Assembly (NCBI GenBank): GCA_015660615.1 | Contig: DQKQ01000259.1 | Coordinates: forward strand, 1-5,015 | Source: Flavobacteriales bacterium | GTDB taxonomy: Bacteria > Bacteroidota > Bacteroidia > Flavobacteriales_D > Sanyastnellaceae | Direction: 5' to 3' | DNA: 5,015 bases | Shown: piece by piece, positions 4,864-5,015 of the stretch | Position numbering within the stretch: position 1 is the stretch's first letter | Layout of the letters: each line of letters begins with the position of its first letter | Position numbers and translations under genes: made by a program | Notes under the pieces: generated by a model | Database searches by the model: none | Told to the model about the DNA's origin: nothing | The model's input: the letters and a program-made list of their open reading frames with translations, nothing else

Positions 4864-5015
4864 TTATTCTTCCTCTACTGCAGGATCCTCTATTGGTTCA
4901 GCCATTTCTGGTTCTTCAACCGGAGTAAACAATTGATTAGCAAATTCTTGCTTACGCAACTCTAAAGCATCCTGTTGTTTTGCAGCCATAAGGTCTGTAA
5001 AATTTATGCCGGCTC
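4864..5015 (-). CDS. Prohead core protein, gp67-like, C-terminal part (runs off the window)
   Basis: This frame stays open from the window edge to a TAA at 4864-4866 and gives 49 residues. A helical stretch (FTDLMAAKQQDALELRKQEF) leads into FANQLFTPVEEPEMAEP and an acidic end, IEDPAVEEE. T4 places the small core protein gp67 (80 aa, very acidic C-terminus) and gp68 between gp20 and gp21. The pattern of helix, then EEPE, then glutamate-rich tail resembles gp67 (T4 IDLIKEEKIAIA, then EGEEPEEGEEE). The likely role is a minor component of the internal scaffold, cut by gp21. An internal ATG at 4989 has no ribosome binding site, so the start is probably beyond the window. The match is short and low-complexity, so the identity rests largely on position. 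The coding frame itself is well supported by the tight spacing to gp21. Confidence 0.6.
   Translation of the reverse strand, partial: AGINFTDLMAAKQQDALELRKQEFANQLFTPVEEPEMAEPIEDPAVEEE

Overview
This window is part of the late (virion-assembly) region of a T4-like myovirus. All real genes lie on the minus strand, so transcription runs from base 5015 toward base 1. The order, read 5' to 3', is gp67-like prohead core protein (C-terminal part) - gp21 prohead protease - gp22 scaffold - gp23 major capsid protein - a tail-tube-fold protein (probably gp3) - a structured 111-nt element - uvsY - uvsW (N-terminal part). From what I recall of marine T4-like phages (cyanophages and relatives), 23-3-uvsY-uvsW matches their order and differs from T4 itself. 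The capsid protein is also compact (435 aa against 521 in T4). The host cannot be read from this window; a marine bacterium is an inference.

Bases 2863-5015 hold the prohead core and protease genes. The gp67-like gene and gp21 are 2 nt apart and look coupled. gp22 has its own late promoter (4205-4212). The major capsid gene (1511-2818) also has its own late promoter and a strong ribosome binding site. A UUCG-loop terminator (1441-1465) closes it. It is visibly more GC-rich than its neighbours.

Bases 834-1428 hold the tail gene. Its late promoter sits so close to the ATG that the predicted transcript starts at the A of the ATG. Bases 715-838 are the most unusual part. A late-promoter motif overlaps the tail gene's stop codon, and its predicted start point falls 1 nt before an 11-bp stem. 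That stem encloses two further helices and ends in six U residues. This is either a self-contained small RNA of about 111 nt or a structured, terminator-bearing leader of uvsY.

The genes work together as follows. gp67 and gp22 form the internal core on which gp23 assembles. gp21 matures inside the core, digests the scaffold and trims gp23; a fitting cleavage site lies after Glu52. The tail-tube-fold protein acts in tail completion. UvsY loads the UvsX recombinase and UvsW remodels branched DNA during recombination-dependent replication. Five exact copies of the T4 late-promoter motif TATAAATA occur on the minus strand, and I saw none on the plus strand, so late transcription by a gp55-type sigma factor is expected. 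No integrase, tRNA, CRISPR array or insertion sequence was seen.
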